A DNA stretch of 64,000 nucleotides, taken from positions 882,302,893 through 882,366,892 of the forward strand of contig NC_133658.1 in the NCBI RefSeq assembly GCF_037893015.1, read 5' to 3'. Of the stretch, positions 45,701 to 48,700 are shown piece after piece. The notes under the pieces were generated by a model, which saw only the letters and a program-made list of their open reading frames with translations, searched no databases and was not told where the DNA came from. Source of the stretch: Macrotis lagotis (lineage: Eukaryota; Chordata; Mammalia; Peramelemorphia; Peramelidae). A program made the translations under genes and the position numbers. Within the stretch, counting starts at the first letter, position 1. Each line of letters begins with the position of its first letter.

Positions 45701-46797
45701 TGGGTTCAAATCTGGTCTCAGACACTTGATAATTACCTAGCTGTGTGGCCTTGGGCAAGCCACTTAACCCCATTTGCCTTGCAAAAAAAAAAAAATCAAA
45801 AAAAAAAAAGATGTTAAAGACAAAATACTCTGTGGTGACCAAGGGCAACTTGGATGTCTCACTACATCTTTGCTATGAGGCTGTACTAACTGAAGAAGCT
45901 GGAAAATACCCTGCTCTGACATCTAGGGATCCTATAGATCAAGAGACAAACAGGCTAGACAGAGGACAGGAAGGGCTTTGAGATGCTTTGTTAATCCAGT
46001 GTAGAAAAAGCTTTTCTGCTCCTGCTCTCTTAGGTCGAGATTTTTCTCATGATGAAACTTTGGACGTTCCTACACAAGTTGAGCTACTGATCAAGCAGGC
46101 CACATCCCACGAGAACCTCTGCCAATGCTACATTGGCTGGTGAGCCTCCCAAGCAGCTTGGTAAAGAGGAACCATGGAGGAAAGCAGGCTGGGATGGGGC
46201 TGATCCCCTCCTGGAGCATCAGGGGGTGTTGGGGATGGTCTGAAAGTTAGTGTAGACTATCCCAGGCCTCCAGGCACCATAGGCAATGCATCTTCGTTTT
46301 TAGTTAAGTTCTGTAACCACAATAGACTTGGACTTTTCTCAGTTCACAGGAAACAAACAATAGTTAAATGGGAAAGGGGAAAATGGTTTGAAGGACATAG
46401 TTGTCCTTTTACCATTAATTTGGAGAGGGAAAGGGTAGAAGAGGACAGAAGAGAAATGACAGGAGGGTAGGCTGGGAAAGTGAAACCTGTGATCTGTAAT
46501 TGTGACCTCAAGGACCATGCCTTGGCCTGCCTCGGTAATCGCCCCAGGCACGCTTAAAGGTGGGAACATGCAGGAAGGGGCTAATAGTTAAATGTTCTTC
46601 AGGGATGCAGAAGAGGCCTGAGTCCTTGACTGGTGTTGATGGGCATGTCCCACACTATTAGTTATGGCAGAATTCAGGGAGTGCCCAAGGGACAGCCAGA
46701 CCTTGCACTTTCTTATTTCAATTTATTCCTGTTAAATTTTGAAAAAGCCTGCATTATTAAAGTCCTATCTTTTCTTCTTAGGTGTCCTTTTTGGTAA
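159..46797 (+). CDS. MTOR: MTOR, 3' half of the gene (30 coding exons, spliced)
   Basis: mTOR is a giant PI3K-related Ser/Thr kinase, the catalytic core of mTORC1 (with RAPTOR) and mTORC2 (with RICTOR), and controls translation, ribosome biogenesis and autophagy. Thirty exons with GT-AG junctions join in frame to 1,117 residues plus stop, equivalent to human residues 1419-2549 with a 14-residue gap. Order: FAT (to about 1982), FRB (about 2021-2118), kinase N-lobe with K2187, catalytic loop GDRHPSN (D2338, N2343), DFG (D2357), regulatory loop with S2448 and S2481, and FATC ending CPFW. The residues at positions known as human cancer hotspots (L1460, C1483, E1799, F1888, T1977, V2006, S2215, R2505) are unchanged. 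Compared with the human protein as I remember it, I see no substitution from 2151 to 2433; changes cluster at 1724-1745, in the 1815-1866 loop and at 2439-2466. The 5' half lies upstream of the window. Identification is near certain; exon edges come from reading frame plus splice consensus. Confidence 0.97.
360..735. repeat. Two old MIR-like relics
   Basis: 360-600 reads like reverse MIR (gtgagataggtgctgttacc, then ggaaaactgagac). 605-735 reads like forward MIR (caagtcacttcccttctctg, then ggtttcttcatctataaa). Both are diverged. Confidence 0.65.
862..975 (-). repeat. L2 3'-end relic
   Basis: taaacatttattgagtgcct, then ctgacagacactgtacta and tgcaatctaatg: the reverse complement of the common L2 end. 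Confidence 0.6.
1848..1992 (-). mobile_element. CORE-SINE (WSINE1 type)
   Basis: Reverse-strand copy: T-rich tail, then ttgcccaaggtcacagagctaggtaattatt and the end gccacctagctgcccc. The tRNA-like B box (gagttcaaatcc on the other strand) is present. Confidence 0.85.
3987..4126 (+). CDS. MTOR: MTOR exon, FAT domain (human 1444-1490)
   Basis: Acceptor ctgatag, donor gtaagt. Reads [20 protein letters not shown] through [10 protein letters not shown] and ends two bases into the codon for W1490. It contains L1460 and C1483, FAT residues whose mutation activates mTOR in human cancer; both are wild type here. Finding them at the expected spacing fixes the human numbering used throughout. Confidence 0.96.
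4735..5340 (-). repeat. L2 relic
   Basis: Carries the reverse-L2 pattern: gagacaacacatacatat, then cttgaactgagccttgggg, aggaccaacaaagaagtcag and tttttaattttagactc. Heavily mutated; no coding potential. Confidence 0.55.
5930..6735 (+). repeat. L2 relic with 3' end
   Basis: Ends in the L2 hallmark: cagagtgtttggcacatagt, then cagtgcttattgattgatgg. The upstream part, tggaactccttctctg and similar, is consistent but weaker. Confidence 0.6.
7590..7760 (-). repeat. Possible L2 relic
   Basis: catctactggatgccaacta, then gaagtcaggaaagtttcgtgg. Weak match to reverse L2. Confidence 0.35.
7924..8024 (+). CDS. MTOR: MTOR exon, FAT domain (human 1490-1524)
   Basis: Acceptor cttaag, donor gtaaaa. The first G completes W1490; the exon then reads [17 protein letters not shown] to AAAAWGL and ends one base into G1524. 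The helical FAT solenoid continues. No difference from the human sequence as I remember it. Confidence 0.95.
8911..8971 (+). repeat. 61-bp perfect direct repeat, copy 1
   Basis: Starts gacacatcaggttcac and ends cagttcagttgc; identical over all 61 bases to 10,477-10,537. It ends 20 bp before the exon at 8,992. Confidence 0.95.
8992..9107 (+). CDS. MTOR: MTOR exon, FAT domain (human 1524-1562)
   Basis: Acceptor ggcgcag, donor gtaaaa. Reads [20 protein letters not shown] to LFSLAQQ. The 3' end of the preceding intron holds one copy of a perfect 61-bp repeat that ends 20 bp before this exon, so copy 1 probably covers the branch-point region. Confidence 0.95.
9108..10915 (+). other. MTOR intron without recognised elements except the 61-bp repeat
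   Basis: Mostly unique sequence. The only structure I can point to is copy 2 of the 61-bp repeat. Confidence 0.5.
10477..10537 (+). repeat. 61-bp perfect direct repeat, copy 2
   Basis: Identical to 8,911-8,971, one exon and 1,566 bp downstream, in the next intron. The flanking bases differ on both sides. No family of dispersed repeats is recognised in it. Confidence 0.95.
10916..10993 (+). CDS. MTOR: MTOR exon, FAT domain (human 1563-1588)
   Basis: Acceptor ttcttctag, donor gtgagt, in phase 0 at both ends. Reads [20 protein letters not shown] then YSRAYG. A 78-bp exon that keeps frame if skipped. Confidence 0.95.
11198..11305 (+). CDS. MTOR: MTOR exon, FAT domain (human 1589-1624)
   Basis: Acceptor ccttcag, donor gtaaga, phase 0 at both ends, 36 codons. 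Reads [20 protein letters not shown] to IWWERLQ. Lies 204 bp after the previous exon. Confidence 0.95.
13060..13230 (+). repeat. MIR relic
   Basis: gggtttcaatcctgccttac, then cttactagctggggacctgg and catttgtgtaatgagaagg: forward MIR. Confidence 0.7.
13310..14165 (+). repeat. L2 relic
   Basis: tttgactagattatggcaac, then cttcccacttaatcttcctg, further on tgtatttattctttata: forward L2, interrupted near 13,585-13,660 by a short L2/MIR-like end (gtgcttaggacagtgcctgg). Confidence 0.6.
14358..14502 (-). mobile_element. CORE-SINE (WSINE1 type), inverted partner of the next copy
   Basis: Reverse-strand copy with core agctaggtaattattaact and end cgccgcccc. 165 bp before a plus-strand copy. Confidence 0.88.
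14667..14827 (+). mobile_element. CORE-SINE (WSINE1 type)
   Basis: Starts ggggcagctagatggcac, B box gagttcaaatct, core attacctagctgtgtggcc, A-rich tail. Ends about 128 bp before the exon at 14,956. Confidence 0.9.
14956..15081 (+). CDS. MTOR: MTOR exon, FAT domain (human 1625-1666)
   Basis: Acceptor ccttcag, donor gtgagt, 42 codons, phase 0. Reads [20 protein letters not shown] then [21 protein letters not shown]1635R and S1645N relative to human as I remember it. The next intron is only 123 bp and contains no in-frame stop, so exons 14956-15081 and 15205-15336 form one continuous reading frame if it is retained. Confidence 0.95.
15205..15336 (+). CDS. MTOR: MTOR exon, FAT domain (human 1667-1710)
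   Basis: Acceptor atttttaag, donor gtctgt (a weaker GT site), 44 codons, phase 0. Reads [20 protein letters not shown] to [11 protein letters not shown], with N1703H relative to human as I remember it. Confidence 0.94.
15337..18761 (+). other. Repeat-poor MTOR intron
   Basis: 3.4 kb with no SINE, MIR, L1 or L2 that I can recognise, in contrast to the flanking introns. No ORF with a recognisable product. Nothing else is seen in it. Confidence 0.5.
18762..18877 (+). CDS. MTOR: MTOR exon, FAT domain (human 1711-1749)
   Basis: Acceptor gttccag, donor gtgtgt. Reads [20 protein letters not shown] then [18 protein letters not shown] and ends two bases into R1749. Four differences from human as remembered (M to A, T to A, H to R, Q to H) lie within about 22 residues, which makes this the most changed helical exon in the window. 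Confidence 0.94.
18995..19110 (+). repeat. MIR relic
   Basis: gtcacaggctctgggtttga, then tcctgcctctgcctattact. Forward MIR in the intron after the exon at 18,762. Confidence 0.6.
19589..19706 (+). CDS. MTOR: MTOR exon, FAT domain (human 1749-1788)
   Basis: Acceptor tccactag, donor gtaaca. Completes R1749 and reads [20 protein letters not shown] to HDRSWYK. One difference from human as remembered (A to S in YSASTEHDR). Confidence 0.95.
20297..20453 (-). mobile_element. CORE-SINE (WSINE1 type)
   Basis: Reverse-strand copy from a T-rich tail to the end ctacctagctgcccc, with a small local duplication (cagccagggcc). Confidence 0.88.
20755..21840 (+). repeat. MIR relics flanking a SINE
   Basis: 20,755-20,910 is a weak MIR match. 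21,645-21,840 is a clear one: ctctggagtcagaagccctg, then ggttcaaatccctctctgac and tcctctgtaagataagagg. A WSINE copy lies between them at 21,258. Confidence 0.6.
21258..21389 (+). mobile_element. CORE-SINE (WSINE1 type)
   Basis: Starts ggggcagctaggtggcgcag; lacks the usual gatagagcaccggc stretch after it. A-rich tail. Confidence 0.88.
22190..22440 (-). repeat. L2 relic
   Basis: gggaagatttgatggagaag, then agagttccaacaggtagaat and caggtgggatgtattc: reverse L2. Confidence 0.5.
22893..23045 (+). mobile_element. Retroposon 3' end with a C2H2-like finger relic and CAAC-type tail
   Basis: A short frame at 22,893-22,991 reads [20 protein letters not shown] then [12 protein letters not shown] and stops. 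CxxC...RARIGLISHxRTH-like fingers are known near the ends of non-LTR retrotransposon proteins; here the last His is Tyr. The DNA then runs gatgtcatttcggtcttctt into caaccaacca. Probably an RTE- or L2-like element; exact family not assigned. Confidence 0.5.
23254..23399 (+). mobile_element. CORE-SINE (WSINE1 type) with target-site duplication
   Basis: Complete copy, flanked by agaataactgctga (23,240-23,253) and agaataattgctga (23,400-23,413), a 14-bp target duplication with one change. Confidence 0.92.
23710..23916 (+). CDS. MTOR: MTOR exon with shortened FAT linker (human 1789-1871)
   Basis: Acceptor ccccacag, donor gtgcat (weak: no A at +3/+4 and no G at +5). 69 codons, where human has 83. 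Reads [20 protein letters not shown] (E1799 present), then the acidic/Ser linker with [20 protein letters not shown]. The Ala/Thr-rich run found in human between ASGA and TEGSN is replaced by six residues. The 14-residue deficit is confirmed by frame counting on both sides. This loop is disordered in known mTOR structures. The last 46 bp of the exon recur twice in the following intron with an 82-bp period. Confidence 0.94.
23835..24080 (+). repeat. Three 82-bp tandem units from the MTOR linker-exon end
   Basis: The last part of the exon ending at 23,916 recurs with ends at 23,998 and 24,080, exactly 82 bp apart. Gapless comparison of the last 46 bases gives 31/46 (unit 1 vs 2) and 30/46 (unit 2 vs 3) matches by my count. 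Unit 2 keeps an AAG|GT donor-like end; unit 3 has AAG|AA. The first halves of the units are much less alike. Confidence 0.75.
24433..24533 (+). CDS. MTOR: MTOR exon, FAT domain (human 1872-1905), NAGNAG acceptor
   Basis: Reads [20 protein letters not shown] to LQDTL and ends two bases into R1905; F1888 is present. The acceptor is tandem (ccagcag|GAT). The downstream AG gives VTE-DLSK as in human. The upstream AG (exon start 24430) would add one Gln. Donor gtaccc. Confidence 0.93.
25311..25407 (+). CDS. MTOR: MTOR exon, FAT domain (human 1905-1937)
   Basis: Acceptor tctctccag, donor gtgagg. Completes R1905 (AG|A) and reads [20 protein letters not shown] to DTWLQ. Unchanged from human as remembered. 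Confidence 0.95.
25940..26038 (+). CDS. MTOR: MTOR exon, FAT domain (human 1938-1970)
   Basis: Acceptor aatctcag, donor gtatgt, 33 codons, phase 0. Reads [20 protein letters not shown] to GRYHPQ. These are the last helices of the FAT solenoid before it packs on the kinase domain. Confidence 0.95.
26316..26438 (+). CDS. MTOR: MTOR exon, end of FAT (human 1971-2011)
   Basis: Acceptor tgtttcag, donor gtgagt, 41 codons, phase 0. Reads [20 protein letters not shown] to LVQQAMM. T1977 and V2006, positions mutated to active forms in tumours, are wild type. Confidence 0.95.
26610..26792 (+). CDS. MTOR: MTOR exon, FRB domain part 1 (human 2012-2072)
   Basis: Acceptor ggtccag, donor gtaggg, 61 codons. 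Reads [20 protein letters not shown] then [20 protein letters not shown] to SFNQ. This is the first half of the four-helix FRB domain, which binds FKBP12-rapamycin and gates substrate access. S2035, whose mutation gives rapamycin resistance, is intact. Confidence 0.96.
27590..28830 (+). pseudogene. L1 ORF2 relic in the intron that splits the FRB
   Basis: AT-rich, many stops. At 28,194-28,211 it still encodes ADDIIL, the reverse-transcriptase catalytic box (YADD/FADD type), followed by LGN. Later pieces resemble the ORF2 C-terminal part ([20 protein letters not shown] spread over 28,460-28,530). Dead copy. Confidence 0.75.
28831..30363 (+). other. MTOR intron end, no features seen
   Basis: 1.5 kb of mostly unique sequence after the L1 relic, leading to the second FRB exon. 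Short open frames only, without recognisable products. Confidence 0.45.
30364..30498 (+). CDS. MTOR: MTOR exon, FRB domain part 2 (human 2073-2117)
   Basis: Acceptor cttcctag, donor gtaggg, 45 codons. Reads [20 protein letters not shown] to ISKQLPQ. It includes the aromatic rapamycin contacts W2101, Y2105 and F2108. The 3.6-kb intron before it splits the FRB and carries an L1 ORF2 relic. Confidence 0.96.
30639..30794 (+). mobile_element. CORE-SINE (WSINE1 type) in a short FRB-kinase intron
   Basis: Complete copy flanked by a perfect 13-bp target duplication aaagtctagctgg (30,626-30,638 and 30,795-30,807). Ends 91 bp before the exon at 30,886. Confidence 0.93.
30886..31060 (+). CDS. MTOR: MTOR exon, FRB-kinase junction (human 2118-2176)
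   Basis: Acceptor cttcccag, donor gtaagc. Reads [20 protein letters not shown] to RPRKLTLM and ends one base into G2176. One conservative change (I2150V relative to human as remembered). Kinase N-lobe start. The 387-bp intron before it is about 40% SINE. Confidence 0.95.
31061..31954 (+). other. MTOR intron start, no features seen
   Basis: 0.9 kb, fairly GC-rich, without recognisable repeats or exons. Short open frames here have no relatives that I recognise. Confidence 0.45.
31955..32165 (-). mobile_element. MAR1-like SINE
   Basis: Reverse-strand: tttggggttttcttggcaaa, then cattttacagatgaggaaac and the end ctatccactgtgccaccc. A known marsupial pattern different from the WSINE copies. Confidence 0.75.
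32640..32775 (+). CDS. MTOR: MTOR exon, kinase N-lobe (human 2176-2221)
   Basis: Acceptor cttatag, donor gtaagt. Reads [20 protein letters not shown] to SLRKNL. It contains K2187, which binds ATP phosphate, and the E2190 region of the N-lobe. S2215, a hotspot in tumours, is wild type. Confidence 0.96.
33202..33274 (+). repeat. Two-copy tandem repeat, about 36 bp
   Basis: agccagagaccccccacttg and agccagagacccccccacct, each followed by agccc; differs in C-run length and a few bases. Confidence 0.7.
33484..33631 (+). CDS. MTOR: MTOR exon, kinase domain (human 2221-2270)
   Basis: Acceptor cttccag, donor gtaaga. Reads [20 protein letters not shown] to HRIMLR. Covers the hinge region (GWVP) and the start of the mLST8-binding element. 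Identical to human as remembered. Confidence 0.96.
34416..34578 (-). mobile_element. CORE-SINE (WSINE1 type)
   Basis: Reverse-strand copy with T-rich tail and end gccacctagccgcccc. Ends about 155 bp before the exon at 34,734. Confidence 0.9.
34734..34856 (+). CDS. MTOR: MTOR exon, mLST8-binding element (human 2271-2311)
   Basis: Acceptor tttttcag, donor gtacat, 41 codons. Reads [20 protein letters not shown] to KSPSSE. Most of the insert that contacts the partner protein mLST8 is in this exon. Identical to human as remembered. Confidence 0.96.
34968..35016 (+). repeat. (CT)n/(TCTA)n microsatellite acting as polypyrimidine tract
   Basis: A run of CT repeats then five TCTA/CTAT units ends 11 bp before the catalytic-loop exon at 35,028. 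No other pyrimidine tract is present. Confidence 0.85.
35028..35110 (+). CDS. MTOR: MTOR exon, catalytic loop part 1 (human 2312-2339)
   Basis: Acceptor attctag, donor gtaagt. Reads [20 protein letters not shown] then YILGLGD with the catalytic D2338. The catalytic loop GDRHPSN is split across this exon and the next. The polypyrimidine tract of this acceptor is a (CT)n/(TCTA)n microsatellite. Confidence 0.96.
35505..35625 (+). repeat. MIR relic
   Basis: agagcactgtatttggaatc, then ggctgggattctgacttgg and cgctgtgtgactaagacaag: forward MIR. Confidence 0.65.
36913..37056 (+). mobile_element. 5'-truncated CORE-SINE with target-site duplication
   Basis: Begins at agtggatagagcacc, lacking the first 20 or so bases. 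Flanked by aaatgcccatgtg (36,900-36,912) and aaatgcccacgtg (37,057-37,069). Confidence 0.9.
37338..37410 (+). CDS. MTOR: MTOR exon, catalytic loop part 2 and DFG (human 2339-2363)
   Basis: Acceptor cacaataaag, donor gtgagg. Completes R2339 and reads [20 protein letters not shown] then DCFE. It holds N2343 and the metal-binding DFG aspartate D2357. The last bases of the intron spell the polyadenylation hexamer AATAAA, overlapping the splice AG. Confidence 0.96.
37846..37920 (+). CDS. MTOR: MTOR exon, activation loop (human 2364-2388)
   Basis: Acceptor cactctag, donor gtgagt, 25 codons, phase 0. Reads [20 protein letters not shown] then TNAME. This is the activation loop and following helix of the kinase C-lobe. 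Identical to human as remembered. Confidence 0.96.
38461..38596 (+). CDS. MTOR: MTOR exon, kinase C-lobe (human 2389-2434)
   Basis: Acceptor tgctgcag, donor gtaagt. Reads [20 protein letters not shown] to [10 protein letters not shown] and ends one base into T2434. Includes the L2427 hotspot position. Identical to human as remembered. Confidence 0.96.
39423..39488 (+). CDS. MTOR: MTOR exon, negative regulatory region with S2448 (human 2434-2456)
   Basis: Acceptor ttcccccag, donor gtgggt, 66 bp. Reads [20 protein letters not shown] then V. T2446 and S2448, phosphorylated by AKT/S6K/AMPK in human, are kept. N2439T relative to human as remembered. Followed by a 5.1-kb intron with a near full-length HAL1. 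Confidence 0.95.
   Translation, partial: QIQKALSGHERGQTPTQPASL
39676..39730 (+). repeat. (CATA)n(TA)n(GA)n microsatellite
   Basis: Compound dinucleotide run, tatata changing to agagag, in the intron after the S2448 exon. Confidence 0.9.
40002..42505 (-). mobile_element. HAL1-like half-L1 retrotransposon, near full length, dead
   Basis: Reverse-strand element of about 2.5 kb. It has a T run at its left edge (the A-tail), the common 3' end (ccaattgcatgtaaaaaa, tttgatatgggttatac), an ORF1 relic around 41,100-42,000 and a 5' region to about 42,505. On the minus strand the ORF1 relic still reads ENCPDILE at 41,516-41,540. I see no reverse-transcriptase region between ORF1 and the 3' end, which is the HAL1 layout. 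Frames are broken throughout. Confidence 0.7.
43040..43330 (+). repeat. L2 relic
   Basis: cacaagctccttgaggtcaa, then ggacagtgtgcatccctagt and cagagcctgggatacaatag: forward L2 end, followed by further L2-like sequence. Confidence 0.65.
43635..43775 (-). repeat. MIR/MAR1 relic
   Basis: attttacgaataaggaaact, then gtcacacaattagcaaaagg and tttgaactcaggtcttcctg: reverse MIR. Confidence 0.7.
44085..44205 (-). repeat. MIR relic
   Basis: gagataggtgttcttgttgc, then attttacaaatgagaaatta: reverse MIR, diverged. Confidence 0.55.
44445..44545 (+). repeat. L2 3'-end relic
   Basis: cataaatagggactgtctcg, then agtgttctgtgcacagtaga and aataaatgtctcttgaatt. Ends 60 bp before the exon at 44,607. Confidence 0.6.
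44607..44687 (+). CDS. MTOR: MTOR exon with autophosphorylation site S2481 (human 2456-2483)
   Basis: Acceptor tttcctag, donor gtaagt. Reads [20 protein letters not shown] then ESIHSF. S2481 is kept. Three differences from human as remembered (I2457L, G2460S, P2466T) fall in the disordered loop between kinase C-lobe helices. Confidence 0.95.
44870..44950 (+). CDS. MTOR: MTOR exon, kinase C-terminal helices (human 2483-2510)
   Basis: Acceptor gtctttcag, donor gtaagt. Reads [20 protein letters not shown] then VRDKLT. I2500 and R2505, mutated to active forms in tumours, are wild type. Separated from the previous exon by 182 bp. Confidence 0.95.
45491..45645 (+). mobile_element. CORE-SINE, outer member of a nested pair
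   Basis: Copy starting gggggcagcagctaggtg. Target duplication aagatgttcaagaca (45,475-45,489) has its partner aagatgttaaagaca only after the second SINE (45,808-45,822). Confidence 0.9.
45646..45790 (+). mobile_element. CORE-SINE inserted in the tail of the previous SINE
   Basis: Complete copy flanked by aaaaatcaaaaaa (45,633-45,645 and 45,791-45,803), part of the first SINE's A-rich tail, so it jumped into that tail. Confidence 0.88.
46034..46139 (+). CDS. MTOR: MTOR exon, FATC domain (human 2510-2545)
   Basis: Acceptor ctctcttag, donor gtgagc. Reads [20 protein letters not shown] then [14 protein letters not shown] and ends two bases into W2545. FATC is essential for kinase activity and binds membranes in a redox-dependent way; C2539 is kept. 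D2517E relative to human as remembered. Confidence 0.95.
46782..46797 (+). CDS. MTOR: MTOR last coding exon, CPFW-stop (human 2545-2549)
   Basis: Acceptor tcttcttag. Only 16 coding bases: the G that completes W2545, then codons for C, P, F, W and TAA at 46,795-46,797. C2546, the partner of C2539 in the redox-sensitive FATC disulfide, comes from this exon. The tiny coding part agrees with the mammalian gene structure. Confidence 0.96.
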
Positions 46798-46938
46798 CTG
46801 GAGGCCCTGTGATGCCCGGGATTCTCCTCTGGATGCTTTTGTACTCCAAATGTACACTTCTATAAAATAGAACAATGGCCACATAGCCTCGGTCAGATAT
46901 TTTGCAATGTAAATGAAGAGAACTACTGTATATTAAAG

Positions 46939-46954
46939 GCTGGCTTGAGCCAGC
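46939..46954 (+). promoter_or_regulatory. Short hairpin in MTOR 3' UTR
   Basis: GCTGGCT-tg-AGCCAGC forms a 7-bp perfect stem, extendable on each side by a G-U and two A-T pairs (46,936-46,957). No known element is recognised. It lies about 140 bases after the stop codon. Confidence 0.4.
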
Positions 46955-47091
46955 TTTAGAGCTGCTGTTGAAAACTATACATTGTCAGAAACACAAGACT
47001 GGACTTGGTTCCTAGGACAGTGAAAAGGAACATAGCAACAACCTAACAAAGCACTTGGTCTTTGGGTTCAGGTGGTCCATAACTTTAGATA

Positions 47092-47098
47092 TACGGGT
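47092..47098 (+). promoter_or_regulatory. miR-99/miR-100 seed site in MTOR 3' UTR
   Basis: TACGGGT is the exact complement of nucleotides 2-8 of the miR-99a/100 family, and the following T pairs with nucleotide 1. MTOR is a well-known target of this microRNA family in mammals, so the site is likely functional. That it is kept here is seen; that it is used is inferred. Confidence 0.72.
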
Positions 47099-47590
47099 TT
47101 TGACAACTTACAAAGAAACTCATCATCGACATCTTCCAGTTATAGGACAGCCTGTCCGCCTGCTCCTCACAGACAGCAGCCTTGGCACAGGTAGAGACAG
47201 ACTGGGGATGCCGGACCGAGAGGCAGTAGTACCTGCAGCACAGCCCAGAGATTGGGACCCGAAGCCAGCGGAGCAGAGCCCACCAGGAAGGCTGCTTGAC
47301 CTCTGCCAGGGAGAGCACAGAACCTGAGAGGGGAATCCACCTGGCACTCTGGCCCTCCCAGCTCAGACTCAGAGTAGGTTGGGAACCAGCAAGTGAGACC
47401 TGAGTGTTCCTTGGTCAGGGCAAGGGAGTTAGGGAGATGGTGGCATGCCATTAAATGGTGATGGGGGTCAAATGGAAGGAGGAAAGCTCTAAGGCAATGA
47501 GGAAATTATGAGCAAATATAAAAGTGCACAAAGTCTAAAGTATAGCCATGTCTAGAGGCCATGATGTATCTGAACAAAAACTTTTGTGCC

Positions 47591-47596
47591 AATAAA
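47591..47596 (+). promoter_or_regulatory. MTOR: Polyadenylation signal AATAAA of MTOR
   Basis: Canonical hexamer about 794 bases after the stop codon, followed within 20 bases by a likely cleavage zone (gttataaaag) and a T-rich stretch. It is the best candidate for the gene end. Confidence 0.7.
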
Positions 47597-47819
47597 CACC
47601 AACATGTTATAAAAGACTTTTGAGTAGCTTCTTATTCCCCATCATAATGGGAAGGAGAGAACATGGAGAGAGGCAGACAAAGTAGTTATTCCAGAAAATA
47701 AGCTTATCCTAATCAGTGTTCATTTAGCTGTTGAAATATTGTAAAGTGTGGGGAAAGGACCAATGAGCAAATGAGGAAAGTGAGGCCCAAGCAAGAATGA
47801 CTTGCCCAAGTTTAGCTCC

Positions 47820-48700
47820 ACTTAGTATTTATGAAGCATGCTGTGCACAAGGGATGTTAGCTACAAAGACAAGACAAGCAAATCCCTGCCCACGTGGAGC
47901 CTGCATTCTCTGATTCAGTCTATAGAGAGAGTTAAGTAATTATAAGGTCATTTGAGCAGAGGTATGAATTGGAAGTGCTATGAAAGTCTGATAAGACAGA
48001 TTGGAACCAGATTCCAGAAGGATTTATGCTAAAGTCACAGTCCAATCTCTTACCTCCTGGGGTTGATTCTTGCAAGTGAGCAGCAGTGAATTAGGAAGGG
48101 GAAATGAAAAAATAATTTAGGGTGTTGATCCATCAAGAATCAATGTGGGGGGCGGCTAGGTGGTGAGTGGATAAAGCACAGGCCCTACAGTCAGGAGTAC
48201 CTGGGTTCAAATCCAGTCTCAGACACTTAATAATTACCTAGCTGTGTGGCCTTGGGCAAGCCACTTAACCCCATTGGCCTGGCAAAAAAAAGGGAGCCAG
48301 AATAGATGTGGAAAAGCCTCAGGAGTGGAGCTGAGCTGCAAATGAGAATGGCTGGCTCAGGTTCCCGAGGAGGGAGGGGGCATGGGGTAGGAGTACTTCC
48401 AGATTGAAAAAGATGAACCTCAAAAGCATATCTGGGTTAGAAGTAAGTTATGCCAAACTGAACAAGTTAGGGCTGCCTATATAGATCTGACTGGCATTGC
48501 TGCAGAGAATGCCTGGACTCAAGTGGAGACAAATGATCTCACCAGGAGAGCTTTTAAGATGAAGCAAGTCCAGCCTTGAGGAGCACCCCTGCTTCAGTAG
48601 ATGAAGGGGATTCAGAAGGAGCCACCGGGCAGAAGATCAACAGTGGACGTGTCACAAGCTGCAGAGAAGTCTATGAGATGAGCCCTGAGAAAAGCCAGGC
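47820..48700 (-). repeat. L2 relics either side of a SINE
   Basis: 47,820-48,060: tagtatttatgaagcatgct, then cccacgtggagcctgcattc. 48,560-48,700: gagccaccgggcagaag, then gtgtcacaagctgcagagaa. Both read as reverse L2 and may be one element split by the SINE at 48,147. Confidence 0.5.
48147..48290 (+). mobile_element. CORE-SINE (WSINE1 type)
   Basis: Starts ggggggcggctaggtgg; core and tail complete, A-rich end near 48,290. It lies about 0.5 kb past the MTOR gene end. Confidence 0.88.

Larger units (their letters stand above)
46798..47615 (+). other. MTOR: MTOR 3' untranslated region
   Basis: About 0.8 kb from the stop codon to just after an AATAAA hexamer, similar to the human MTOR 3' UTR in size. 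It has no SINE or LINE in it, unlike the flanking DNA. It carries a miR-99/100 seed match and a short perfect hairpin. The cleavage point is estimated, not seen. Confidence 0.8.

Noticed and set aside
47055..47451. Open frames on both strands in the MTOR 3' UTR
   Set aside because: They lie after the stop codon in a region with UTR signals, with no recognisable protein.
1..47620. ANGPTL7 nested on the opposite strand in an MTOR intron, as in human
   Set aside because: No angiopoietin-like coding sequence is seen here. In human it lies in an intron 5' of this part of the gene.
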